Below, piece by piece: positions 1-10,832 of a DNA stretch of 64,000 bases. A program made the translations under genes and the position numbers. The notes under the pieces are model-generated. The model saw only the letters and a program-made list of their open reading frames with translations, was not told the origin of the DNA and did not search any database. The first letter of the stretch is position 1. Every line of letters starts with the position of its first letter. Source of the stretch: Lasiodiplodia sp. COLG20 (lineage: Eukaryota; Ascomycota; Dothideomycetes; Botryosphaeriales; Botryosphaeriaceae); assembly GCA_009801085.1 (NCBI GenBank), contig VNWV01000002.1, positions 1,116,001-1,180,000 of the forward strand. Reading direction: 5' to 3'.

Positions 1-888
1 GCATCGTGGCGGTAATTATTCATTGACAGTATGGCACTTATTGGCGGCGTTTTGAGAAAAGGCCTCGAGGTTAATCAATAAATGCATTCCTTTTCACATT
101 CTCACTACATGATCACTCGAAGCCTTTATGCAGATATCGCTTCTTTCCTACAACCCCACCTGCCGGCCTTAGCTTGTTGGGATGATGCTTTGCAGGACCC
201 GCAATAGATGTCAATGCTCTACCACTACTCAGGTTCAGCTTATCGCGGCTGGCCTGATTTGGCTGCTCTATGACGAAAAGCTGCAGGATGGAGATTGACT
301 TTCGGCAGAAGGGTTGGGCCGAGATCTGTCATCACACTAATTCTTCTCCGGCAGTTTGTATTGGGCAAAACGACGACAAAGTAGATCTGAATATTTGAAC
401 AACCATGCTCGGCCCAAAAAACAAAAGGTCCCAGTGACACGGTTCATCCGGTGTATGCACGTAAGACTCACCACCGGCCCGATGCAGGACGGATATGCGG
501 CAACGACATTTTCGATGACCCAGAAAACGCCTCAACACGCCACTATCCCTGTAGCCTGCGGGGTTTTTCTTCCCACGCTCCTTGAAGGCTTGCAGGATGA
601 GAGCCCACCACTCGGAATGGCGATATAGTCAGATGATAGTGATCGGTCCCAAACCGGTCATTGCCGCGGCCGAAACGGAAGAAAAAAAAACTTCAACCCG
701 GATCGGAGCGATATCGCAGGAGACAAGGAATCCCTCTTAGCCGCACGCACTTAGATAGAAACACCTATCTTGTATCTCATCACGTTGCCCCCTTGTCTGG
801 CCTTTTTTTTCTTTTTTGGTTCCCCCCCTTCCCAATCCCGGCCTGCGCTTGCTCTCGTTTCGTCACATCCTCTCATCACGAGCAGCAT
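1..888. other. 5' intergenic region, no gene seen
   Basis: I see no coding region here: the open frames are short and resemble nothing known. A pyrimidine-rich stretch (about 806-838, long T runs followed by C runs) lies 50-80 bases ahead of the transporter start and is the usual look of a fungal core promoter or leader. It probably holds the promoter of the plus-strand transporter. Confidence 0.5.
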
Positions 889-3132
889 ATGGAGAAATCC
901 GCAAGCTTAGAGGCTTCCGCTGCCGCAGCGGCTGCCGCACCCGCTTCCGCAGTCGCCACCGGTCCTGGCGGCGGCGGCGGCGGCGGCAATGGTGATGAAC
1001 ACGATGCCCGCCGCATCAGCAGCACCGGTCAGCACCAGCAGCAGGGCCAAGATCGGAACCGCAGCCACGGCAGCGCACTACGCGCGTCAATCTCATCGTC
1101 TTCGTCTTCCTCCGCAGCAGCGGCTGCGGGCGACGGCGGCGGCGGCAGCGGCAGAGCATGCGGGCGATCACACGGTCCGGCGGCGGCGGCGACTTCCGGC
1201 GCGGCGGCTGGACCACCGCAACCGGCGGCGGCCTTCGACAAGGACAAGGATGTCGGGCTGACGGTGGTTGGGGAGCGGGCGCAGGAATACGACTCGCGGG
1301 TCGAGGCGCGGGTGCTGCGCAAGATCGATTGGTTCCTGATGCCAACCATGATCATAGGTACGTCCCGTCGACGAATTGAAGCAGACGAGAATGCCCTTGG
1401 TACAACCGGTGATATGACGTCCAATTGCGGCGGGAGCGTGCCTTGCTTTTGCACTTCGTGGTCCACGTTCGAATCATTGAACACGAAACCCTGTAGATCG
1501 TATTGCCCGATTCTGCTAGCCAGACAGATGTTGTGTATCTGCCTTCACGTCTGGCGTCACCACCACCATTGACATTTGCAACACTGTTCGGTGAATGCTA
1601 CGGAAACCTTGCTAACCGTCTCCCTCCCCAAGGCTACGGTCTCGTCTACTATGACAAAGCCATCCTGGGGTCCGCCGCCCTGCTGGGCATGTCCAAGACG
1701 CTCCAACTCACCGTCACACACCCGTCGACCGGTCCAGGCCAGCCAGCCACGACCGACTCGACGCGGCTGAGCTGGGCGACGTCGCTCTTCTACTTCGGGA
1801 TGCTAGCGGGGCTCTATCCCCTCACCTTCATCCTGCAACGGCTGCCGCAGCAGAACCGCACCCTGGGCGCCATCATCGTGCTCTGGGGCGTCGTGTGCAT
1901 GAGCACCGCGGGAGTGACGACCTACCGGGGCCTGTACGTGCAGCGCTTCTTCCTCGGCTTCCTCGAGTCGGTCGTGCCAACGGGCTTCACGTGCATCGTG
2001 TCCTCGTTCTACGCGCAGCGCGAGCAGGCCCTGCGGCAGAGCATCTGGTTCGCCTCGACCGGCCTCTTCACCATCATCGGCGCCGCCCTCAACTACGGCT
2101 TCGGCAGCATCGACGACAGCCGCACGCCGCTCGAGCGCTGGCAGTACCTCTACCTCGCTGCCGGCGCCGCCACCATCCTCTTTGGCGCCTGGTGCTGGGC
2201 CCTGGTGCCGGACTCGCCCGCTACCGCATGGTTCCTGCGCCGAGCCGAGGAGCGGCGCGTCGCCGTCGAGCGGCTGCGGCGCGGCGCGACGGGGACGCGC
2301 TGCACGGCCGTCAAGGGCCGCCAGGTCGTCGAGGCGCTGCTGCGGGACGTCAAGACGCCGCTCGTCTTCGTCATCATGGCTGCCGCCTACACGGTCAACG
2401 GCGCCGTGTCCGGCTTCGGCCCCCTGATCGTCAGCACCTTCGGCTACTCGCCGCTCGAGGCCATCCTACTACAGTTCCCGCTCGGCGGCGTCTGCCTCGC
2501 CGCCATCCTGCTGTCCGGCTGGCTGTCGTCCCGCTTCCGCAACCTGCGCCTCGTCCTGCTCGTGCTCAACTGCCTCCCCGTCATGGCCGGCTGCGCCATG
2601 ATCTGGCGCTCCGCCTGGACGCACCGCGCCGCCACCCCGGTCGCCGGCTATTCCATCATCGGAACCTTTGGCGCCGTCGTCAGCCTGGTCATTACGATCG
2701 CCATCTCCAACGTCGCCGGTGCCACCAAGAAGAGCACCGTCGCCGCCGCCGTCTTCGTCGCCTACTGCGTCGGCAACATCGTCGGGCCCCAGCTCGTCAA
2801 GAGCCAGACCAAGGATAGACATTACCCGGAATTGTGGTTGGGCTTGATCATCTGGTGAGTTAGATGACCTTCTCGACTTCCCTCTCTTCGACCCCCCTCC
2901 CCCTTACCCCAGTTGGCGAGATCCTGATCTGAGCCACTTTCTTGAGTGCTGACGTGGCTGGGGTGGCGAAAGTTACTGCATAGTCATAGTAGCCGCTGCG
3001 ATCCTGTACCTTGTTCTGCGCAGAGAAAACAGGCGGCGAGATGCACAAGCAATTGACGAAGAAGAAAGAGACAAACTTGCTTTCAAGGATCTGACAGACA
3101 AGGAAAACCTTTATTTTAGGTATGTGCTGTGA
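889..3132 (+). CDS. MFS transporter, Dal5/allantoate permease (ACS) type
   Basis: Plasma-membrane permease of the anion:cation symporter branch of the major facilitator superfamily (Dal5, Tna1 and relatives), which take up small organic anions such as allantoate, ureidosuccinate or nicotinate. Exons are 889-1357, 1633-2854 and 2973-3132, giving 616 residues. The joins are supported by family hallmarks: the first junction creates the segment YGLVYYDKAILGSAALLGM, and the last exon supplies the final membrane helix and the charged tail with AFKDLTDKENLYFRYVL. Residues 1 to about 125 form a long Ala/Gly/Ser-rich, low-complexity cytoplasmic N-terminus that is unusual for the family; the conserved core starts near KIDWFLMP. 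An in-frame ATG is used at 889. It converges with the Ssh4-like gene. The substrate cannot be told from sequence. Confidence 0.88.
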
Positions 3133-3529
3133 CGAGAGGAAAGGGAGAAAAGGAAAGGAGCGAAGCAGAGGGAAGGAGTTCCCGGGAGATGAGTGCGAGC
3201 GAGAAAAAAACTTGATCCAAAAACACCAATGACATCTATCCAGCGGTCATGAGAATGTTTGCTGTCAGCTTGAATCTCTGCACAAACTGCCAACCTTTCC
3301 CTCCTGTGGTATCTCACGCCTTTGGACACCTTTGAAACACAGTTCCTTTTGCCAAACTCAAAGCAGGAATACTCCTGTATCAGACAAGCCTCCAGCCGCG
3401 ACCGCAGCAATGCTAAGAAATCAGAAAAATGAAAACGCCGGTTCTCCATGGCCGCCTTAAAAGCAAACGAGCGCAGTGCAAACAAATGTACAAGTGTTGT
3501 TGTTGTTGTTCCGATTGTTGTCGTCAAAG
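3133..3529. other. 3' region between two convergent genes
   Basis: Terminal region shared by the transporter (plus) and the Ssh4-like gene (minus). A GTT trinucleotide run lies just beyond it, in the minus-strand coding end (about 3495-3512). No gene is seen; it should hold both polyadenylation sites. Confidence 0.5.
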
Positions 3530-5188
3530 TCATGAGCGCGAGCCACGGGTATCACTCCTTCCCCTGCTCTCCACTTGGGAATCCGCAATTGCAGCATCGT
3601 ACGTGGGTATCGGGGGTTCTTCAGTCCTGTGTCCCAACAAGGGTACACCGCCGTCGTGGCTTGCTTGGGTGCTAGGGCTTCCCTGGGGAGATTCATATTC
3701 CGGCGGGGGTTCAGCAACAGGGATTGCCAAGCTTTGCGGCACCTGCCCGTACGGCGAGAACGAGTCTCCAGCAGCATTGCTGGTGCCTTCACCTACATCT
3801 CCTTCGTTGGAATCGACCAGGCTGAGCTGCGCCAGGGAAATATCCGTGGGAGATCGTTGCGGACCGGGGCTGGTGGGCTGGTTTCTTCCAAGTCGCATCT
3901 GCTGGCTGCTTCTCCTTGCATGGGCGTAACCGGCTGCGAGGTACCCCATGCCTTCTCTGATGCCTTCTCTTCCACCCTCCAAAAGAATGCTGCCCTGCTC
4001 ACTACCGTACGGCGGCGGTGGCGCCAACGAGCCGTTCATGGGTGCAAGACCCCATTTCTTCACGTTCGCTTCGATGAAGACAAACCCCATCTGTCCGAAA
4101 TTCACGTGCACCTGGCACGGGCCATTGGCACCGACAGTAGGAAAGAAGTTCTGCGACTTTAGACCGTGGGCGACGTCTTCGAGCTTTTTGCCGTTGCGAG
4201 TGAAAAAGATCGTTCCCGTACGGGGCCTGTACCCAACCCCTATAACATCACCCTGGACGTAAGAAGGGCCGTAGGGAGTAGGGGTAAAGGGCTGGTTGAA
4301 CCGCCGGGAGCCGTGGGACGTGTACGCGATAGAAGTCTTGTGGAAGCCTGGTCCGGAGTTAAAGCCGTCCATTGTAGGCTCATACGTCGAACTTACCTGG
4401 AAGACGGAAGAGGGGATAAGGCTTGGTAGTGAGGCCAATGCTGATCGTCGTATTCTCAGGCTTATCATAGACCTTTGCCTCCCAGTAGTACACCTCATTC
4501 TGCTTCGGAATCGGGAGATTACTCTGCACGCTGCACTCCGAGTCGAAGAACTCGACTTCCGTGCGGCCCTCGACAAAGCAGTTTGCAATTTCCAGTTCCG
4601 GCTCAAACTCCCAGGCTGAAACACCCTTCTCCTGGATCGCCAAGAACTGCGACAGCGAGATGTCTGTCTGCACCGACTCGGGAGGGTTGGCTTGAATGAA
4701 CGCTGTTGACCTCAGTTAGCAACCTCAGCGTAATAGCCAGTCCACATCCTGATGGCGTGAGAAGGTAGGGTGGACATACCCTTCGCTCGCATGTATTCGG
4801 TGCGCTGCAGATCGTCCATCTCCTCGAGCGCCTCGGCCTCCTCCTTAAGAAAGGCTTGCTCATCATCGTACTCTCCGGGTCTGCCTATGCGATCCAAGAA
4901 AATCCTGCCTTGCTGGGTGTATCTGAAGAAGTAGATGATTGCGAGAACCACGGCGACAAAGGCGGCTGAGCCGAAGGCGGATATCATGCCCACCAAGATC
5001 CCCTTCCCCGTCGAACTCATCCTGTCGATGTTCAGCGTGTTCGGGGCACCGCCGTGCGGCGCTTGCATTGCTTCGGGGTGCGATGCGAGGAACAGCGGCG
5101 ACGAGGCAGCGGTCGGGTGTGAGTGGGCGGCATGGGTCGATAAGGTGGCGGGCACCGCGGCAAGGAACTCGGCGTCGGGCAGCCGCAT
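3530..5188 (-). CDS. SPRY-domain single-pass membrane protein, Ssh4/Ear1-like Rsp5 adaptor
   Basis: Likely endosomal/vacuolar adaptor that brings the ubiquitin ligase Rsp5 (Nedd4 family) to membrane cargo, as yeast Ssh4 and Ear1 do. Minus-strand exons are 5188-4780, 4702-4397 and 4347-3530 (introns of 77 and 49 bp), 510 residues. One membrane helix lies near residues 63-88 (IISAFG-like stretch ending IIYFFRY), followed by an acidic stretch, the conserved IQEKGVSAWEFEPE and the SPRY domain with GLTTKPYPLFRLPG and RTGTIFFTRNGKKLEDV. The 49-bp intron splits the SPRY domain and its join gives LPGFHKTSIAY, as in homologues. The tail holds PPPEY and PPIPTY, which are PY-type motifs expected to bind Rsp5 WW domains. 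The start is the first ATG in frame; the open frame goes further up without an ATG, so an extra upstream exon is possible. Confidence 0.85.
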
Positions 5189-7866
5189 CGTGGCGACGCT
5201 TACTCCGGTTGTGCGTAGAGCGGCGGCTGTAGTGATGGAAGCGCTGGTGGTGATGAGCGATCGCTGGTGGTGTTGGGTGACTCCGGTCGTGCCGCACGTC
5301 CGCCCCGCTGCTGGGGACCAGGTGCCGGGAGTGAAGAGATGTGACGTCGGGGGCAGGGTCAGCGCGCGCAAGAGGACAAGCGAGTGGCACGAGATCGACA
5401 GCAGGCGGCGTTGTCGAGATCGTGAGAGGGTGAAGAAGATTCCAGCAGATGGCAGGCGTTAGCTCGGAGATCGGTGGTGACAAGGCGGCAGACGGTGTTG
5501 TCTGGTCCAGAGAAGCGTCGCATGAGCTGTCGCTGGCCCGCCCTTCCGTTTGCATGCGACGACGAAGCGAGTTCGAGACGCCTTGCCACCTCCACCTGGT
5601 ACACTGCCAACACCAACACTTGACCGCCGCTCAGCCGCACGCGCGGAATTCGGAACGACTAGGCTGTTCCAGCACTCACGTGCGCGCTTCTTCAATGGGC
5701 GACCCTCGCATCAACACGCGCTGGTCGACCATGCTTGAGCTGTCGCGCCGCCGCGGACGTGAGACAATGTATCAGGGCCAGCGCCGGTGCCGCCGTCTCA
5801 TTCCCCAGCCAACCTGACTCGCACCAATGGCACGCCACACCCATGTAGCTAAATATGCATCGCCATGTCAGGGCCTCCACGGCCGCCAGAGACCTACAGT
5901 CCACTCGTCAATCTTGCAGCGCGACGCAGCTCAAACTCACCGCCGCTGATCGCGCCTCTACTCGGCCGCGCGCACTCCACTGCATGCGCCGTCCCAAGCC
6001 GACGGCCAAAGTCAGGCGCAGAGCCGCCATCTAGTGACTAGAGGTGTTTCGCCTTGCGCCGCGAAAATGGTCAGCGCAGCACAACAGCATTGCCGGTCCG
6101 CATTCGCCAGGAACCCTGTGCAAATCTCCACACGCAGCGCGCCGCTATCATCCCGACATCCAGCCGCGAACTGCAAAGTTTCCTGTTTAGGAAACACTGT
6201 CATGCGTCAGACGGCCCGTCCTCTGAGACCGGACATCTCAGCCGCCTGTTTCGTGATTGTGGACGAGGAACACAAGATGGGGCATCCAGACGATGCCGTT
6301 GTTGTTTATAACCTGTCATGAAGCAAACAACACAGCCACTAGGCGGTGTTGTACTCATGAAGCTATTTCCGGGAGTGCGCGGAATGGTCAGAATGAAAAT
6401 AATGGGCGACGGTTCGGTGCTGTTCTAATACTCAGACACACTCCCAGCACCAGAGCATCTTAGAAATCCCTACGGCGTTCCTGCATCCGAAGTGGGCCTC
6501 GGTGTGACGCCTTTCAGGAGTCGCTCGCGTGGCCTGGGCTAGCCGGCGGGTGTTTGCATCGTTGTCGTAGTATGACTGCAACAGATATGCCAAGTGAGGG
6601 CAGCGCGTAACATCACACCCGGCGAAGCGAAGCGATTGTTGGCGGGTTCCTGATGAAGTGAAGTTCGCATCCAGCATCACTTGGCCCTTTTTTCAGGACA
6701 GCACACCATCCCGCTCGGCGCGGACGAAGCATCCGTGAAGCACGTTTCATCTTGGGCGAACTCCTTTCGACCGGATGATTAGGCTAGGCGGCTGTGACAG
6801 CAGGCTTATAGTTAGGGACAGATGCCATCTGCTGCTGCAGAGCAAGCCGGACGGCGAAGTGATGCTAGGCTGGCCAGAACAAACAGACGGACGCCGCAGC
6901 AGAGCGTGTGTACCCTCAGCCAACGGCACTAGGGTACAAGCATCGCCAATACCGGCAGCGCACGCGCCGTGCCTCTGCCGTGGCCCCAAGCTTATTTCGA
7001 TGTCGGTGTTGGGGCGGGCGCTGGAACGCAGCGGAGCGGTCACTGGCAAGGGCGGGTTGCCGGGGTCTGGCGCGCGCTCACCGCACAGGGCGGGCGGGAG
7101 GAGAGGCGGCGGCGGCAGCAGCAGCAGCAACAGTGAGAGCGGCGGCAGCGCTCGCGCAGGTTATAAGATGTCCATCGCTCGTGCAGCAAACGCGTGCGTG
7201 GGCTGCCAAATAGCAACGTGTGCTCGCGTCGAGCTTCCCAGGCGCCAAAATTTCTGGTAGCGCGGCCACTTCGCCCTTGCTTTGCCCGCCTTGGCTGGAC
7301 GACGTCTTTGTCGAGCCCGCACCACCGCACCGCCAACATCGCCCTGAGAAACACGCTGCTCCACTCCGCCGCCGGGCCCCACGGCTCGTTCTTCGCTCGC
7401 CTCTGTCATCGTCGCCCGCCCGCCCACAGTTACACAACCGCCGCAGCGCCGTCCGCTCGTGCCTCAACGACGCCTGCCCGCTCTGCACACTGCCGCCCAG
7501 GCCAGCCGCAAGCTCCACGGCCGGTCAAACGGAAACGCCGACAACGATTTGAAAAAGCCAGGTTCTAAAATTGTGTTTTCCGGAAAGATGTTCGTTGCAC
7601 AGTAGGACATCCAAGGTAGGATCCCTCTTGCGTCGCACTGGCACCCGCTCCATCTTCGGATGTTATTTAAATTTTTTTTTTACATCTTCTGAACGCAAGC
7701 TAATGAGAGGATGCGCGCCAGAAGCTGGACTTTTCAGCTACTATTGCTGGTGCGTGAAGCTTTATATCTCGACTCTCGGACCTACCCCGCGGATCATTCA
7801 ACGCTACCCCTCCGGTGTTAAGCAACCGTGCGAGATTCGGAATCGCGGACACCACACACCTGAACA
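5189..7866. other. Divergent intergenic region, no gene seen
   Basis: About 2.7 kb between the divergent Ssh4-like and transportin genes. It is GC-rich with many short overlapping frames and no recognisable protein. A GGC/AGC trinucleotide run sits near 7105-7132 and an A/T-rich block (T run) near 7665-7682. Both promoters should lie here. Confidence 0.45.
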
Positions 7867-10832
7867 ATGTCTTGGGAACCCCAGCAGGAGCCGCTGCGGC
7901 AGCTCGCTCTGTGTCTCAAGGACTCACTCAGCGGCCATGACCAGAATGCGCAAAAGAATGCGGAGCTCGTGAGTAACCTCAACTCCTTTCCGAGTTTGCC
8001 CTGTTGCCGCCCCGTGTCGCGTTGCCGTCCGCTGACCCTTCATCGCGCCTCTAGATGCTCGCGCAAGCCAAGCGCGCCCCCGACATCGAGAACTACCTCG
8101 TCTGCCTCTTCACCAGCTCCCAGCCCCCGGCTGGCATCGATCTTACTCCCGAATACTACAACATGGCAAGAAGTGCTGCGGCGATCATGTTGAAGAACGA
8201 TATCAAGACACACTACAAGTCGATCCCCGATGACAGCAAGGCATTCATCCGCTCAACCATCCTAAACGCACTTCAAGACCCCAGTGAACAGATGCGGAAC
8301 TATGCAGGGAACGTGATCACCGAGGTTGTGCGACAGGGCGGCATCCTTGGGTGGCCCCAGATTCTTGCAGAGCTCATTTCATTGGTTTCCAACCAGAGCG
8401 GCTCTGTTTCACCGGAGACTCAAGAGGGTGCCATGGGCGCGTTACTCAAGATATGCGAGGACAACAGGCGCGCCCTGGACCGAGACTATCAGGGCCAACG
8501 TCCGCTGGATTTCATCTTCCCCAAGCTACTGGACTCTACCAACAGCCAACGGCCCAAGGTCCGCGCCAATGCTTTGGCAGCCATCAATGTCTTCGTCCCT
8601 GACAAGCAATCCGCTGTCGTCAACAGCCTCGACGCTCTTCTCCTGGCTCTCTTCCGCCTTGCCAGTGACAACAGCGGTGAGGTACGCAAGCATGTCTGCC
8701 GCGCCTTTGTTCACATCGCCGAGATCAGTCCTGAGAGGATTGTCCCCCACATGGAGGGTCTTGTGGACTACATGGTTACGCAGCAACGCTCCGTGGAGGA
8801 CTCGGATCTCGCACTCGACGCCGCTGAGTTCTGGTTGTGTGTGGGTGAAGATGATAACCTCCGGAACTCGCTTGGCCCTTACCTTCCCAAGATCGTCCCC
8901 GTGCTCCTAGAGAGCATGGTTTATAGCGAGGATGATATTCTCCGACTTGAAGGCGAGAGGGATGATGCCGAACAAGAGGATCGCGAGGAAGATATCAAGC
9001 CTGCCTTTGCTAGTTCCAAGGCCAACCGGTTTACCACGGCAAATGGAGATACGCCAGATCCCGACAAGAGCGCAGCTCCAAAATCCTTTGGTGATGATGA
9101 CTTGAGCGATGGCGAGCTCGAGGACTTTGACGATGACGATGACGATGAGGACGGTTTGGATCCCGAAGACCAATGGAACCTGAGGAAATGCTCGGCTGCT
9201 GCTCTGGACGTGCTTGCTTCAGTCTTCCACCAGCCCGTTTTCGAGGTCACCCTTCCTTATCTCAAGGAGAATCTTGTTCACGCCGAATGGCCAAACCGCG
9301 AGGCTGCGGTCTTGGCACTTGGAGCCATTGCCGATGGCTGCATGGATGTCGTTCAACCTCACCTTCCGGAGCTCACTCGGTACCTCATTTCTTTACTGCA
9401 GGACAAGGAGCCTGTCGTACGCCAAATCACCTGCTGGTCGCTCGGACGGTATTCCTCCTGGGCGGCACACCTTGATCCATCCGGCCAGAGGGAATACTTC
9501 GAGCCGATGATGGATGGAATTCTAAAGAGAATGCTGGATCCCAACAAGCGTGTGCAAGAAGCTGCGGCGTCTGCTTTTGCCAACTTGGAAGAAAAGGCAA
9601 ATGCTCAACTGACTCCGTACTGCACGGTGATCGTCCAGCAATTCGTTGAATGCTTCGCTAGGTACAAAGACCGCAACATGTTCATCCTGTACGACTGTGT
9701 TCAGACTTTGGCGGAGCATGTCGGTCCGGCATTGAAGGCTTCTGAACTCGTCAACCTCCTCATGCCGGCCCTCATCCAACGTTGGAACAAGGTTTCAGAC
9801 CACTCAAGGGAGATGTTCCCGTTGCTAGAGTGTCTGTCTTATGTGGCTACTGCCCTCGGCGACCTCTTTGCCCCCTACGCCAAACCGATTTTCACAAGAT
9901 GTATCAACATCGTACATCAAAACCTGGAGGAATATTTTCAAGCCACCGCCAACCCAGGTCTCGATGAGCCAGACAAGGACTTCCTGGTCACCAGTCTTGA
10001 TCTTTTGAGCGCAATCATCCAGTCCCTCGAGGAGCCGAAGAGCACAGAACTGGTGGCGACGTCTCAGCCAAACATGTTCGAGCTATTGGCTTATTGCATG
10101 AAGGACGTGAACAATGACGTGCGTCAGTCTGCCTACGCCCTACTTGGTGACTGTGCGATCTACGTCTTTCCTCAACTCCAGCCCTTCCTTCCGTCGATCC
10201 TTGAGATCCTGATAGCACAGCTTGACCTGGACCACACCGTGGCTAGCGTGGAAGATAACGGATTCTCTGTCGTCAACAATGCTTGCTGGTCTGTTGGAGA
10301 GATAGCAATGCGCCAGAGAGAAGGCATGGCGCCTTACGTCGAGCGACTCCTTCAGAAGCTTGCAACAATTCTCTTCAATGGCAAGGTTCCGATGTCGTTG
10401 AACGAAAATGCCGCTATTGCCCTCGGGAGACTGGGCATCGGTAATGCTCAGGCGCTTGCGCCGCATTTGGGAACGTTTGCGCCCTACTTCATCAATGCCA
10501 TAAAACACGTCGACTGGACCGATGAAAAGGGACACGCACTGAATGGATTCATCAACATCGTCCTGCACAACCCGCAGGCCATGGAGCAATGCTTGCTGGA
10601 CTTCTTTGCGGAGATGGCGTCAGCGCCGAGCGAGTTCCTCTGCACACCCAATCCAGACGGGCCGGCAGAACCGTTCTCGAGGGTAAATTTACGCCAGATC
10701 TATCATGAAGTTTCACTAATGCTTGGCCAGGCTCTCATGCAGTACAAAAACATGATTCCGGATTTCGATGCATTTCTGCACCATCTGCCTGCCGACAAGG
10801 AGCAGGCGCTGAGGCAGACGTATCACTTGTGA
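7867..10832 (+). CDS. kap104: Transportin / karyopherin beta-2 (Kap104-like) nuclear import receptor
   Basis: Imports PY-NLS cargo such as mRNA-binding proteins through the nuclear pore and is regulated by Ran-GTP. Exons are 7867-7968 and 8055-10832; the phase-0 join gives NAELMLAQAKRAPDIENYL, and the product is 959 residues of HEAT repeats. The diagnostic feature is the acidic loop (about residues 390-410) with DDDDDDEDGLDPEDQWNLRK, the Ran-sensing loop typical of karyopherin beta-2, followed by CSAAALDVLASVF. The C-terminus contains YKNMIPDFDAFL. Within the last exon, 10684-10731 begins GTAAAT, ends CAG and has a CTAAT branch-like site; it is 48 nt and in frame, so it may be a retained or optional intron (943 residues if spliced). 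An essential housekeeping gene in yeasts. Confidence 0.92.

Noticed and set aside
1895..2818. Long Arg/Leu-rich frame inside the transporter
   Set aside because: Shadow frame of the GC-rich transporter exon.
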